From contig NC_062995.1 in the NCBI RefSeq assembly GCF_023078275.1, positions 11,730,917 to 11,794,916 on the forward strand: 64,000 nucleotides of DNA. The letters run 5' to 3'. Below the pieces are notes generated by a model, which ran no database searches, had not been told where the DNA came from, and worked only from the letters and a program-made list of their open reading frames with translations. The position numbers and the translations under genes are program-made. This DNA comes from Leguminivora glycinivorella (taxonomy: Eukaryota; Arthropoda; Insecta; Lepidoptera; Tortricidae). Positions 44,801 to 56,093 of the stretch are shown piece by piece (positions within the stretch are counted from its first letter, which is position 1; each line of letters starts with the position of its first letter).

Positions 44801-47422
44801 GTAGCCAATCGGGTAACCGAAATCCTTGACATTATGCCCTACACATGCTGGAGACATGTAAGCTCGCAGAATAACGCCGCAGACTGTGCGACGCGAGGCA
44901 TCTCTACTACTCAGTTGACAACACACGCGCTATGGTGGGAAGGGCCTCACTTCATAAAAGGGGAAATTCCTGACAATGTTGACAAAATTGCATTACCCCA
45001 ATGTGAGGCCAAACAAGAAAAGAAGACCTGTCTTGTCCTGGCAACATCTTCAACTATTGAAGATTTATTGGAAAAACACAGCTCACTGTCCCGCATAGTA
45101 CGAATCATATGTTACGTATCACGTTTCATAACAAACCTACGACATCGCGTGACGTATGCGCAGCCGGCTACGTCGGGCGAACATGACTCCCTAGGCGTTT
45201 TGCAAAACAAACCTATATACACGAACTACTTGACAACTAAGGAAATTGAAAATGCATACAATATTATGGCAAAGGTAGTACAGCGGCAAGAGTTTGACAA
45301 AGATATAACTGACATCGTGCTCATCAAGGAAGACTTTTTACCACCCGCGAAGTGGGCCATGGGTCGTGTGACAGACGTACATCACGGCAAGGACGGATAC
45401 GTCCGTGTTGTTACGCTAAAAACAAAAGGAAGAGAAATCCAAAGACCCGTGGTCAAAATAGCTCCGCTGCCTATTCAAAAGTCAGAACAAACCAGTCCCA
45501 TAGACCCGGACATGAAATCTGACTCCGTTCCACCAAAAACGCATAAACGAGCACGAGGCAATAAACAATGTTTTATAACATCGATGTTACTGTTATTAAT
45601 GACATGTGTGCTACCGGCTACCGCCCAGACACTCCATATTGACAAGATACAAACCAACAACTCGCTTTATTTTGACAAAATTGCAGACATAAGGATCATA
45701 CAGGATGAGTGGAAGATGGTCGCATTTTACAACATGACGACATATTGGGATAGCATATGTTCAATTGAAAAGTACATTCAACTTATAAAAACAAAATGCA
45801 ACAATGACTACACATGTGCTCCAATTATTGCACAATTCGAACACGAGTTAAATGAACTGCGTCACTACAACGATTTGCTGACAAGTCACCCTAACACAAA
45901 CCGCCAACGAAGAGGTCTAGCCAATGGAGTCGGCTATTTAGCTAATACCTTATTTGGCGTACTTGATGATCGATTTGCAGAAAAATATGAAAAGGATATT
46001 GACACAATTACGAAGCGAGAAGATCACATTTTCAACTTGTACAAAAACCAGACATCCATACTTGAAGCTCACAACAATATTCTCAAACGCAACGAGATTA
46101 TCATGAAAAATCAATTTGACTCAATTGCAAAAACCGTCCATAATCTAATCGAAGATGTGAATCAAGCACAATCCACGAGTTTACGTTTACTGAACTCGTT
46201 CTCGCTACTTTCGTCTATGGTAGCGGCGGATGTCATCATCTCAAATTTAAGAAGAATTCAAGATACCCTAGTTGACACCGTCACTGACATATACCATGGT
46301 CGATTAAACGTGCATTTACTACCCCCGGTGCAACTCCAACAACAGTTAGAACTGATATCGGGGCATATACAGGATGACCTCACCATTCCAGTTGACAGCG
46401 CTGAAGACCTGTACGGATTGCTCCATATCCACGTAAAAGTGACTCGAAAGACCTTAATAATGGAGATACGGCTACCATTATTAAACCGTGAACAGTTCGA
46501 GTTAGACGCTATTATCGACCTTCCACGCAGAAACGGAGACAACGCCATTTACATCTCAACAGCAACGAAATACATTGCAATTAACGTCAAGAAAGACACC
46601 ATAATTCCAATGACAGAAACTGACATTCACGCATGCAACGCTCACAAAAATGATAAAATGTTCTGTCCTTTAAATCACCCTGTATACACAATGAAAGTCG
46701 GTGAATCTATTTGTGACATGCAATTGTTATTAAACAACAATAACAAACCTTATTGCCAAGCGACAGCCAAGAAATGCGCTGACAGGTGGATCAAATTACA
46801 TGCACAGGACACCTGGCTGTATTCCTACTGCCAAGAGCACCCAATACGCGTGATATGTGATAACGGCGTATCCACTGAGACATTGATCGACACGGGTTTG
46901 GTCACAATTCCTGCAGGGTGCGCTATGAGAGGAAAATCCTTCGTCATACATTCACAACATGATTACAAGAGTCAAATGTTTGTGCAAGACTTGTACATGG
47001 AAATTCCGAAAATATCACCGATCAATGACGTAATAAAAACATCCTTACCGAAAGATGTTCCTATTTTAACAGAAGATCATAACGAAGAATTTCTTGACAT
47101 AAGCCAGAAATTAACGGCCATTAAAGAAGCACATTTGGACACATTTGATAGAAATGACACCACACATTACGTCATAATCTACATTGCATTGGGAATTACT
47201 TCAACCATAACTATTATACTTGCTATCTGCAAATTGAAACGCAAGTCGACGCCTACTCAACCTGACACCCAACTGCAAGCAGTACTATCACTGACCCCTG
47301 CGGCCGCTCCTGCGACGACGAGCACGTCGGCGCCTCAGCGTGCTACGTCCTTCTCAGACATCCCAATGACGCCGCAGCAGAGACGAAAAGTTAGCTTTAG
47401 GGACTTAAATGAAGAAACATAA
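41888..47422 (+). pseudogene. BEL-2 Gag(C-term)-Protease-RT-RNase H-Env, integrase core deleted
   Basis: 1844 codons; homology begins slightly upstream of 41888, at about 41846. It contains knuckles (CVVCNINHPLYQC, CKNCLYVHERNVC), protease (CLLDQGSQISLI, so DQG), RT with FYVDD near 43982, and RNase H (GFCDAS, LPKLELS, WCDS, NAADCATRG). Around 45310 it jumps in frame from the post-RNase H linker to the integrase C-terminal tail (LPPAKWAMGRV). Env follows: hydrophobic leader (FITSMLLLLMTCVLPATA), furin-type NRQRR near 45898, a fusion-peptide-like stretch, and a membrane anchor near 47169-47228. Env is open and in frame with pol, as in BEL-1. Confidence 0.9.
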
Positions 47423-47571
47423 TCATTTACCTACCTTCTTTTACAGTGTTCACTACTATTTTTATAGCATTTCTTTGTTAAATTGACATATGGTTTTTAC
47501 TCATTTATTTAACGGTTATAATTTTGCATACTCTTAGGTTGCTTCTCGTTGTTTTGCTTTATAAGTGGCAG

Positions 47572-48187
47572 TACCATAAATTGGGGATACCAGTCAATTT
47601 TCAAAGTTACTACTAAATCTACTAACACCCAATTGAAAGTATTTTTTAATTATACAAATCTTTGATTTACAGGCATCAAAATAATCACATTATAATTATT
47701 TTCAAATTTTTTGAAATGTATCGAAACCCTAGTTTGAATATAACATTAAAATAAAATAAGAAGTTATAAAGTCAGGTAATATACAGATAAAAATACTACT
47801 AATATGGGAACCTCATTAACACTGGCAACACGTGCGAGAGGGACACCAGCCCAAACAATGCCCTCTCATGTGGACCGTTTTCGCTAGTCTGATACGATCG
47901 ACTTTCTGTTTCAGTAATAAGGTTTAATTTCGTATGGCAAAAAATGTGATTGAGCTGTCCCCTGTAAAGGTCTTTGGATGCCAGTAAATCAAAGATTTGT
48001 ATAATTAAAAAATACTTTCAATTGGGTGTTAGTAGATTTAGTAGTAACTTTGAAAATTGACTGGTATCCCCAATTTATGACAGTGATGACGTCACTGAAT
48101 AATGTTGACATTGTCAGCAAGTGCGAGAGGGACACCAGCCCAAACAATTACCTCTCATGTGGACACACTTTTTGACCTAACTAAACA
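47572..48187. repeat. MITE-like repeat, right of BEL-2, head-to-head
   Basis: Forward copy of the 11940-12310 sequence to 'CCTGTAAAGGTCTTTGG' (about 47982), then at once an inverted copy ('GCCAGTAAATCAAAGATTTG...CTCATGTGGACAC'). It continues the repeat interrupted at 40424. Confidence 0.7.
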
Positions 48188-48673
48188 ATTGCTTGCAATC
48201 TGATTTGTAACGTCACTATGACATAGTTCTACAGTGGCCTAGGGTTCCAATTGGTTGACTGTACATCGGATTTACTATTTCGTTTGACTGAATACACCGT
48301 GGTTTTTATCGCCGATAGGCTCATCGCTTTACTCGCTTTCGGTTCGACCAGTGCTAATATCAAACAGACTAGCAGTTTGCGCAGCTGGTGAAATTTGGTG
48401 ACGCGACGTGTAAAGTAGATTTCCTCTGTAGTTTATTTCCTATCTTGATCATCATCTATTAAGGTCAGCTATATCAAGGATACCTACTGAAACCATTTAG
48501 AGGGTGCGCCCACGGGTGACTTTTTTGTCGTGTCCCAAAGGTGTAATGCCATCTAGGCCACCGTGCCTTTTTCTGTATGGTACTGAGGTACATTTTTTTC
48601 TTAGACTTTATCGGTCTATACGGAGTAATATATGTCTTTCCTTCGTACTAAGAATCATAGAGTATATTGAATA

Positions 48674-49962
48674 CGAGGGCGGTTTGACATGTAACTTGTT
48701 TCGGGTACTAAAAGATGGCGTTAGTGGTAACTATCTTTTTATTCATAAAGTTTGATAACTAACTGTATTTAATCTGTGGCATCAAAGTAATTGTCGGCGG
48801 GAATTTTAGTTTTGACAGCTGTTAGAAAAAAGTTATCAAGTTAAATCGGTATAATGGAGAAAATTGGAGTTCGTGGTGTGATTCAATTCTTTTTTTTGGA
48901 AGGGAAAACGGCGAAAGAAATTCATGAAAGGATTTCTCCTACGTTGGGCAACTCTTGTCCTCCGTACGAGACCGTTCGACTGTGGGTAAATGAGTTCAAG
49001 CGTGGCAGGACAAGCATTGAAGATGCACCCCGACCAGGTGCTCCGAAAACGGCGGTTTTACCAGAAATCGTAGATAAAATCCACGATCTAGTTTTAGCTG
49101 ATCGACGATTGAAAATACGTGAGTTAGCTGAAGTCTCAAGCATCTCGACGGAGCGGGTACATTTTATTTTGCATAATGAATTACACATGAAAAAGCTTTG
49201 TGCAAGGTGGGTGCCGCGGCTTCTCACTCCAGAACAAAAGCGTATCCGCATGCAAACATCTGCTGCAAACTTGCAGGTGTTTAATAAAAATCCCGTGGAG
49301 TTTATTCGACGTTTTGTGACCATGGACGAAACCTGGATTCATCACTATATTCCAGAGACGAAACAACAGTCGAGACAATGGATTAGCCATGGTGAGTCGG
49401 CTCCAAAGAAGGCGAAGTGCGTCCCATCAGCTGGAAAAGTGATGGCGTCAGTGTTTTGGGATGCAAAAGGGATTATTTTAATCGACTATCTTGAAAAACT
49501 ATCACTGGGGCATATTATGCGTCCCTTTTGGACCAATTAAAGGCAGCGATAGCTGAAAAACGTCCAGGGTTGGCAAAAAAAAAGGTCATGTTTCACCATG
49601 ACAATGCTCCGGTCCACTCATGTCATCTCGTTGAACAAAAATTGGCGGAATTACGGTTTGAAATGCTTCCGCACCCTGCTTATTCGCCAGACTTAGCTCC
49701 TTCAGACTATTATCTATTCCCAAAACTCAAAAATTTTCTGTCAGGCCAAAAATTTCAGTCTAATGAAGAGGTGATACTAGAAGTAAACGCATATTTTGAA
49801 GACCTGGAAGAAACCCATTTCCGTGAAGGCATCGATAAGTTGCAGAAGCGCTGGGATAAGTGCGTTGAACTTCGGGGAGATTACGTAGAAAAATAAAATA
49901 TATATAACACATATATTCTTTTTTTATCATATCAAACCAAGTTACTTATCAAACCACCCTCG
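48674..49962 (+). mobile_element. Full-length mariner transposon
   Basis: 25-bp TIRs (CGAGGGCGGTTTGACATG... at 48674-48698; its mirror at 49938-49962) with three mismatches, flanked by TA (48672-48673, 49963-49964), the mariner target. Total 1289 bp, the usual size. It encloses one transposase gene with a frameshift. Confidence 0.95.
48854..49896 (+). pseudogene. Mariner transposase (D,D34D), frameshifted
   Basis: The first block, 48854-49540, has the N-terminal helix-turn-helix region, a WVNEFKRGRTSIEDAPRPG linker and first catalytic Asp in TMDETWIHHY. The second, from about 49505 to the stop at 49896, has the second Asp in HHDNAPVHSC and third in YSPDLAPSDYYLFP, with 34 residues between them. 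The reading frame changes near 49495-49505, where the usual 'DYLEKG..ITGAYYA' region has lost several bases. Both blocks together are about 345 codons, normal for mariner, so only this lesion inactivates it. Confidence 0.93.
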
Positions 49963-50070
49963 TAGAATGGTACCTCGATTTTTAGCGCCACCTATTATTT
50001 AAAAATAATATCATAACTACAGTTGATACCAACTTACAGTTTTTTTTTTAAATGTGTAATTTTTTTTCAA

Positions 50071-50166
50071 AGTCGCCTGGTTTACGAGATTTTCACACTT
50101 TTTAAAATTTTAGGTAGTATTAGAATTTCAAAAAGTGTGAAAATCTCGAAAACCAGGCGACTTTTA
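50071..50166. mobile_element. About 96-bp palindrome (MITE-like)
   Basis: 'AGTCGCCTGGTTTACGAGAT' + 'TTTCACACTTTTT' mirrored by 'AAAAAGTGTGAAAATCTCG..AACCAGGCGACT', 33-bp arms with one mismatch. Confidence 0.65.
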
Positions 50167-50435
50167 CTAAACTTAAAGTCGATTTTCTGGACCAATATAA
50201 GGTGCCCTCTTGGTGGTAAAAGGTTGTCCATTAATTACCGGGCACCCGGTATATGTAGAGGTATTTTTCATGACGTGTGTAGGGACAAGGGAAGTTTATA
50301 CAAGTGTTATTCGCTTCAGGGTCATTGTTTGATTTCGTGTGCACGTGTTGAACGCGAGTTTCGTCGCAGAGTAAATAATTTGACATCAATTACCAATTCG
50401 GAAAATCATCATTTCATAAAATTATATAATAATTA

Positions 50436-50756
50436 CTAGCTTCTGTCCGCGGCTTCGCTCGGGTTAGAAAGAGACAAAAAGTAGCCTATGTCACTCTCAA
50501 TCCCTTCAACTATATCCTCTTAAATAATCACGTCAATTCGTCGATCCGTTTTGCCGTGAAAAACGGACAAAGAAACAGACACACATACTTTCCCATTTAT
50601 AATATTAGTACGGATGATATTAGTAATAATGACGTTTATTCAAAAGTTTGAACACAGATTCATCGACGTGATTTTTTAAGTGGAGATAGTTGAGAGTGAC
50701 ATAGGCTACTTTTTGTCTCTTTCTAACGCGACCGACGCCGCGGGAAAAAGCTAGTA
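50436..50756 (+). repeat. 'CCGCGGCTTCGC' repeat, one full and one inverted partial copy
   Basis: 50436-50615 is a full copy ('CTAGCTTCTGTCCGCGGCTTCGC' to 'CCATTTATAATATTAGTACGG'). 50665-50755 is an inverted partial copy ending 'CGACGCCGCGGGAAAAAGCTAGTA'. Confidence 0.7.
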
Positions 50757-51040
50757 CATTATAAAAGTACACATGCATGCTTACAAACTAATTGAAAAGT
50801 TAAGTGGCTCAACTAATGTCTGTGCCAGAGGGCCTTCGAGGCGCAGCGGCAGCAAAGGACGCTGTTATTCTAGGGTTAGATTTGGTTATAGCCAGCAGAC
50901 TAATTCCTTTCTGCTAGGAGGGAGCAAAGTGGCACTTTTCCTCCCTGCTATGAATGGGCAAAATTACCTTTTTCTGTTCAAGAATACAGTAAATGTGCAC
51001 GCAGGAGAAGCGGAAGTTATAGCAAAATCTTTCCTCTCTC

Positions 51041-51197
51041 TAGAATCGTCCCACGATAAGTTTGCAACGATTTTCACACCCTCGCCAGTGCAGATGTTAT
51101 TTTAAACGTCAAACTTTGATGAAATTATGACGTTTACTTAACCCTTGCAGAGGCGGGGCTATTAAAATCTATGCAGACTTATCGTGGGACGATTCTA
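51041..51197. mobile_element. 157-bp MITE with perfect 21-bp inverted ends
   Basis: TAGAATCGTCCCACGATAAG at 51041 and its exact mirror at 51177-51197. Non-coding interior. Lies about 350 bp upstream of the second ZAD gene. Confidence 0.7.
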
Positions 51198-51552
51198 GGA
51201 AGTTATAAAATTTCTAGTACCGTATTTAACTTTTTTATCTTTTTACACTATTTCTTCAAATTCCAAAGATCAATCATAAATGAGGTCAAAACAGAGATAT
51301 CTTATATTTTTCTTGCTCTGAATTATGGCCGTTACATATCCGTGATACACATAGTACGATGCGGTAGTCTGTTAGCCAGTGTTAGCAAATCTAGCTGGCT
51401 TAAAAAAAAACTGACGCTGTCATGTGTCAATGTCACATTCATTTGTTTAGTTGTTTAATGGTTGTTTACCGTTCTAGGTTAGATTTGTTAGAATTGTTAG
51501 TGTCCGTGTAGCATGTATAATCGTTTGAATAAAACTAGAATTAACAATAATA

Positions 51553-51681
51553 ATGGACGTAATGAATGCGTGTCGCTGTTGCCTTAGGCGCCCTGCTGAT
51601 AAGGATCTGATGAGACCGTATAAGCATCTCGGCAAGACTGAGATATACGCGGAAATGCTTAAAGAATGTTTTGATTTACAT
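51553..51681 (+). CDS. Second ZAD gene, first coding exon
   Basis: 43 codons from ATG (ATAATGG context) to donor CAT|GTAAGT, phase 0. Encodes MDVMNACRCCLRRPADKDLM followed by EMLKECFDLH: the N-terminal half of a zinc-finger-associated domain with a CRCC cysteine pair. The split point matches exon 1 of the minus-strand ZAD gene. The reading through into the intron to 51858 is not coding. No exon 2 ('LP..IC..C') was found to the right edge, so the rest is outside or was missed. Confidence 0.75.
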
Positions 51682-51867
51682 GTAAGTACTTGGTGTAGAG
51701 CGAAATGGTTTTCCTTCGTATATATTATTTATATATTTCCTTTATTTATCTTCCTTCTTAAGTTAGGTTTTGTACAATATGAGTATAAAAGTAAAATAAA
51801 GAAAACACTTACAAAACAATATAAAACATATAAACACATTACAAAAAACCTAACCTAGGGTGCCGCC

Positions 51868-52939
51868 AGCAGCGGGGCAGGGCCCAAGCTGCCGGTGGTT
51901 AGGGCTGCAGAGAGAGGAACCGTCGGACTATCCGCGCCGTGTCCAAGATCACCGCCTTCTGCATCTGACCCTTGATCCAACCACCTAGCGAGAGTCTCTC
52001 GAGATGGTGGTCGAGACTCTTCGCTATGAGACTGTTCGCTGAAACGACAATCGGGACAATGATCGTCGAATCAACATCCCACATGGCGGTTATCTCATAA
52101 GCCAAGTCTAGGTACTTACTGGACTTGTCCTTCTCGGCTTTCACGAGATTCTCATCATAGGGGATGGTGATGTCGACCAGCACGGCCCGGCGTTGCGATC
52201 GATCTATTATGACAATGTCAGGCTTATTGGCTACAATAGTCCTGTCAGTGATAATAGATCGATCCCAATAGTGTGGCACGACCATTTTCGAGAACTGGCG
52301 CAGGTAAGTACTTGTAGTACGGTACTTCGCGGTCCACAAGGCCGTATTGAAGAGCAAGCTGCTGGTGAATGATCCTGACTACGAGATTATGCCTGTGCAA
52401 GTACTCACCGTTAGCTAGATGAGAACAACCGGAGATGATATGCCTGAGTGACTCTCCGGGACGGCGGCATGCCCGACAAATGTCGACCGTACCGTCCTTC
52501 AGGATATATTTCCGGTAGTTGTTCGTCATCAGGCGTCATCCATATATTACGTCACAGTGTAAGGGGGGGGGGGGTCATACTAAATGTGGCAATCCCTGTT
52601 AAAGGGATACAAAAAAGCGTGACATAGGGGGGGAGGGGTCCAAAAACCTGAAATTTGGTGTGACGTAATATGTGGATGATCCCTCATAACTTCATCGGCA
52701 ATTGCACAGGCAAAACCCTCGGTTTCTCCGAAGAGGTCCCTGAATCGTAACCAGTTCACCGATGCGAGCAGATCTACATTGGGTCCCGTGAGGGCCTTGT
52801 AGAACCGCCCGTGTAGCTGCTTGCTCTCCCATACCGCCTTGCGGTCCGCAGTACTTAGTACCACAGGTTTGCGCCAGTTCTGTTTCGCCAAGGAGAGCGG
52901 CGTGAGGTTTCCGTCTACTGCCACCACATCACGATGCAT
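51868..52939 (-). pseudogene. Relic C-terminus of an R2/R4-like non-LTR element with restriction-like endonuclease
   Basis: In coding order: LTPLSLAKQNWRKPVVLSTA...GFACAIADEV (52939-52687), a MITE, then MTNNYRKYILKDGTVDICRA (to about 52260), then a frame change to KPDIVIIDRSQRRAVLVDITIPYD...RRFLSLQP and stop (51899). 'CRAC...H..C..L' followed by 'PD.(11-12)..D' is the CCHC plus restriction-like endonuclease arrangement of R2/R4-type elements. The frame change near 52260-52350, the MITE and absence of the RT core make it a dead fragment. Confidence 0.65.
52532..52683. mobile_element. 152-bp MITE inside the R2/R4-like relic
   Basis: Inverted ends CATCCATATATTACGTCAC (52537-52555) and its mirror with one mismatch (52660-52678), a G-rich/C-rich middle, and TCA duplicated at 52529-52531 and 52684-52686. 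Removing it rejoins the host reading frame across the duplication. Confidence 0.85.
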
Positions 52940-53908
52940 ATTTATTTATTTATTTAATTAATTATTTATTTAATTATTACAATCAAAGGTAACTTTATTA
53001 TAAATATACAGTGCTCCACTAAACTAGGCTAAGTTTGACTGTGGAGTCAAGAAATTAATTAAGTAATTACTTCTAAGGTTAACAGTCAGTTAAAAAGTCC
53101 CTGAAGAGGGATAAAAGGATATCATCAGGGATAACATTTGAGTACTTATAAACATTAAAATCACATGACTATTCTGAGATATATGTAAATCGGCACTACT
53201 TTGAAAAAAACTTGTATCTTCTTCAGTAAATGAAGAGAAAAATGTATTAAGTATGTATGGAATGCATATAGACTTACTACGTTTTGTATTTCAGGAGCAG
53301 TGTGTGAGATAAGGTTCTTTCAAAGTAGTGACAAAATGCAGGATTTGTCAAGCTGGTTATGGTCCCAAAGCCTGTAACAACCTCTTTTTGACACATGAAA
53401 GCGTCCACAAAACGTAAACTCGCGCAACCTAATGAAATTTTAAATAAAACCCTGTAATGATATTAAAAATAATCAAGTACTTAAAAACAATATTTCGATT
53501 ACTTTAAACATAATCTAACTTATCTAACACATGTTACATTTTTGCGGATCTTTGTTAGTGAGTATTTTACGATATTAATTTATCACGCAGGATTTACTTA
53601 TTATGTCATTTATCATTCATTTTTGTTTTCAAACTAGTGCTGTGGCAGAGTCTGTCATTTCGATTCAAATGACATTTCAATAAGTTGATAGAAATCATAT
53701 ATTTGTTTTATTGAATTCCGTTTCCTTTAAGGGAAGATGCATCAAATACAATTAACTTCTCTAAGAAACTAGCATCGTAACTCTTACTGTTATCGTGTTA
53801 TTAAAAGAATAAAGGTAATTACTGAACACGTGTGTGACAGCCTTTACCAATTCCTAATGTTATTTGTTTTGACATGTGCCGTCAATCACTTGACACTAAC
53901 TTGAATGT
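52940..53908. other. AT-rich stretch, no gene seen
   Basis: ATTTATTT tract at 52946-52976, otherwise unremarkable AT-rich DNA in the presumed first intron of the second ZAD gene. Confidence 0.45.
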
Positions 53909-54144
53909 TAAGCTAGGAACACACTACGCGGACGTCCGTCGTGAATCGACCGCGGACGGGAATCTGGACAATGACATTACACATAACCGTGCAAACTATC
54001 GGTCGACGGACGCGGACGTGGCCTTGAGCGCACGGACGTCCGATGGAAATCTGGCTCTCTGGATGTTTTGTTCCGTGCACACTGATAGGTCGCGGTCGCG
54101 GTCGTTTTACGACGGACGTCCGCGTAGTATGTTCCTAGCTTTAT
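53909..54144. mobile_element. About 236-bp MITE with GC-rich inverted ends
   Basis: Left AAGCTAGGAACACACTACGC then GGACGTCCGTCG; right CGACGGACGTCCGCG then TAGTATGTTCCTAGCTTT. The interior has smaller 'CGGACG' inverted units. TA-rich flanks (TTA) suggest a TA or TTA target. Confidence 0.75.
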
Positions 54145-54566
54145 TCTTAAGGTGGCTCGCTTTCCATACAAAAAACATCTACCATTTATTTAGTCACCGC
54201 ACACTACAACTAAATAAAAATATGCGCATACATCTACTATACATTATCCGTCGTAGTGAATGAAATACATTGTTTCATACAGAAATCATGGACAAATCCA
54301 TGTGAATTTTTTATTAATTTTACGTAAATGTGCGTGCCAAATTTTGTGTACAGACACAGAGCCGTCATATTTCGCGCATTTTTAGTTGACATTGTCATCA
54401 GTGACATTTGGCATTTGGCATCTGAAAAGTCTGGAAATGGGACTGTTGAGTAGCGCGTTGTGTGAGTGGTTCGATTTTTAGGTTATATTCCCGTAAATAA
54501 AACAATTTTCCTTATTTTCTAATCAGGTGGTGGTTTATTAATACATAAAACCAAAGGTTAGTTTAG

Positions 54567-56093
54567 ATGGACGGCAACGAGAAGGAGAAGCCTCCAGACG
54601 AGGATGGTGATAACGGTATGGACTGGGAGAAATACACGCGCAAGCGTAACTTGGATTTATCACCAACCAAGCTGGAGCCTTCCCCCAAAAAAATTGTAAT
54701 TGACCCGGCAGAGTCCGAAAAGCAGTCGGGTAATACAAATAGTGCAGTTGAGGAGCCCGGTACTAGTAGGATGGTCGAGTCTCATGCGAACAGTCAAAAA
54801 GAGTCAGTTGAAATAAACAAAAGTAACTCAACTGAATTTAACCCGCATCTATACAAACACCCCAGTCTAGACAGCAAATCACGAGAGTATGGTGCCAACG
54901 ATGATGGACCTTTCATAGTGCATGTCTCTAGAGAGGCCGCCCCTTCCTCCAGTGCCACTCTAAAACCCATAAATGTAGGCCTTTTACTAACTCAGGCAAA
55001 CGTCAATAACATCCAGAAGGACGGTGGCATTAAATCGGTGGGTCGCAACAGAGTAGCGGTCACTTTCTCCACAGCTGCGGATGCAAATAACTTCCTTAAG
55101 CACCCGCTTCTAGGCAAAAATAAGTTTATAGCTGATATCCCTTCATATCATGTATCTCGAATGGGAGTGGTGCGAGGAGTTCCTTCAGACTGGACTATGG
55201 AGGAATTGGTCAATGGAACGTCCCTTAGAGAAGGTAAAGGGAAGATCCTTAAAGCTCGTCGACTTCAACGGAAGATACTTAAAGATGATGGCTCCCCGTC
55301 TTGGGTTCCGACTCAATCGGTAGTAGTAACCTTTGAGGGTCAAAGCTTGCCTGCCAAAATTTTTGCATACTACACCTCATTAGTTGTGGACGTGTATCAG
55401 CTGCCAATAATCCAATGTAGGAAGTGCCTCAGGTTTGGTCACATCCAAGCACAGTGCCGGTCTGATGCTAGGTGCTACAAATGTTCACAAAAACACCCTG
55501 GGGATGGATGTAACATTGCTCCTGAACATGTTAGATGTATATTCTGTTCCGGCAGACACTATGCGACTGACAAGACATGTAACGAATTTGGTCGACAGAA
55601 AGCCATCAAACTGGCTATGTCTGAACAGAGTATTTCGTATGCAGAGGCAGCTGCTCAGTTCTCATCAGTACGCCGCCCATACTCTGACGTAGCGAGACTC
55701 ATGTTTGAGCAGATTCCAGACTCTTCTAGATCGTCCGAGTCACCCTGCCATACGTTTATGCCAACATCCCCGCCTACGACATCTTATCGTAAGACCATTT
55801 ATCGAGCGCCCCGGGCGAGGGTCCCCCTCTCCCCAGGTTATGACAGAGAGGCCCACAATAATATTGTTCGTACTCCCCCACCACAGCTCCCCAATGGCCA
55901 GGCCCTGAATGGTGCTTACAATAGAGTCACCCCTCAGGAGGACCTAATGGAGCTGTGTTTGAAGTTACTAACAAATATCATCGCCAAATGGAGCGACATT
56001 CTACCGAACGACGTTGCGCCTTTAATGGTCACACTTGCAGAGCGACTCACCTTTCATAATAGGTCACCAGGTCAACTTTTTACAATGGAATAG
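54567..56093 (+). CDS. I-like element ORF1 (Gag-like, RNA-binding)
   Basis: 508 codons from ATG. N-terminal acidic, low-complexity 110 residues; a region about 115-275 with RRM-like spacing; then knuckles CRKCLRFGHIQAQC (about 284-297), CYKCSQKHPGDGC and CIFCSGRHYATDKTC (to about 338), each of the kind found in Jockey/I ORF1 proteins. The C-terminus overlaps the start of the endonuclease frame by 59 nt. Open throughout. Confidence 0.9.
   Translation: MDGNEKEKPPDEDGDNGMDWEKYTRKRNLDLSPTKLEPSPKKIVIDPAESEKQSGNTNSAVEEPGTSRMVESHANSQKESVEINKSNSTEFNPHLYKHPSLDSKSREYGANDDGPFIVHVSREAAPSSSATLKPINVGLLLTQANVNNIQKDGGIKSVGRNRVAVTFSTAADANNFLKHPLLGKNKFIADIPSYHVSRMGVVRGVPSDWTMEELVNGTSLREGKGKILKARRLQRKILKDDGSPSWVPTQSVVVTFEGQSLPAKIFAYYTSLVVDVYQLPIIQCRKCLRFGHIQAQCRSDARCYKCSQKHPGDGCNIAPEHVRCIFCSGRHYATDKTCNEFGRQKAIKLAMSEQSISYAEAAAQFSSVRRPYSDVARLMFEQIPDSSRSSESPCHTFMPTSPPTTSYRKTIYRAPRARVPLSPGYDREAHNNIVRTPPPQLPNGQALNGAYNRVTPQEDLMELCLKLLTNIIAKWSDILPNDVAPLMVTLAERLTFHNRSPGQLFTME

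Larger units (their letters stand above)
40425..47571 (+). mobile_element. Damaged BEL/Pao element (BEL-2), 3' LTR absent
   Basis: Starts with an LTR (40425-40641) and has a tRNA-Tyr-type primer site, a leader with a 76-bp triplication and two coding blocks homologous along their length to BEL-1. It has a one-base net loss in gag near 41840, an in-frame deletion of about 365 codons covering the integrase zinc and catalytic domains, and no recognisable 3' LTR. The host repeat resumes at about 47572 ('CCATAAATTGGGGATACC'). It cannot move by itself. Confidence 0.88.

Noticed and set aside
51682..51858. Continuation of the second ZAD frame to 51858
   Set aside because: A strong GTAAGT donor follows CAT at 51681, and the extension turns hydrophobic then Lys-rich with no ZAD pattern.
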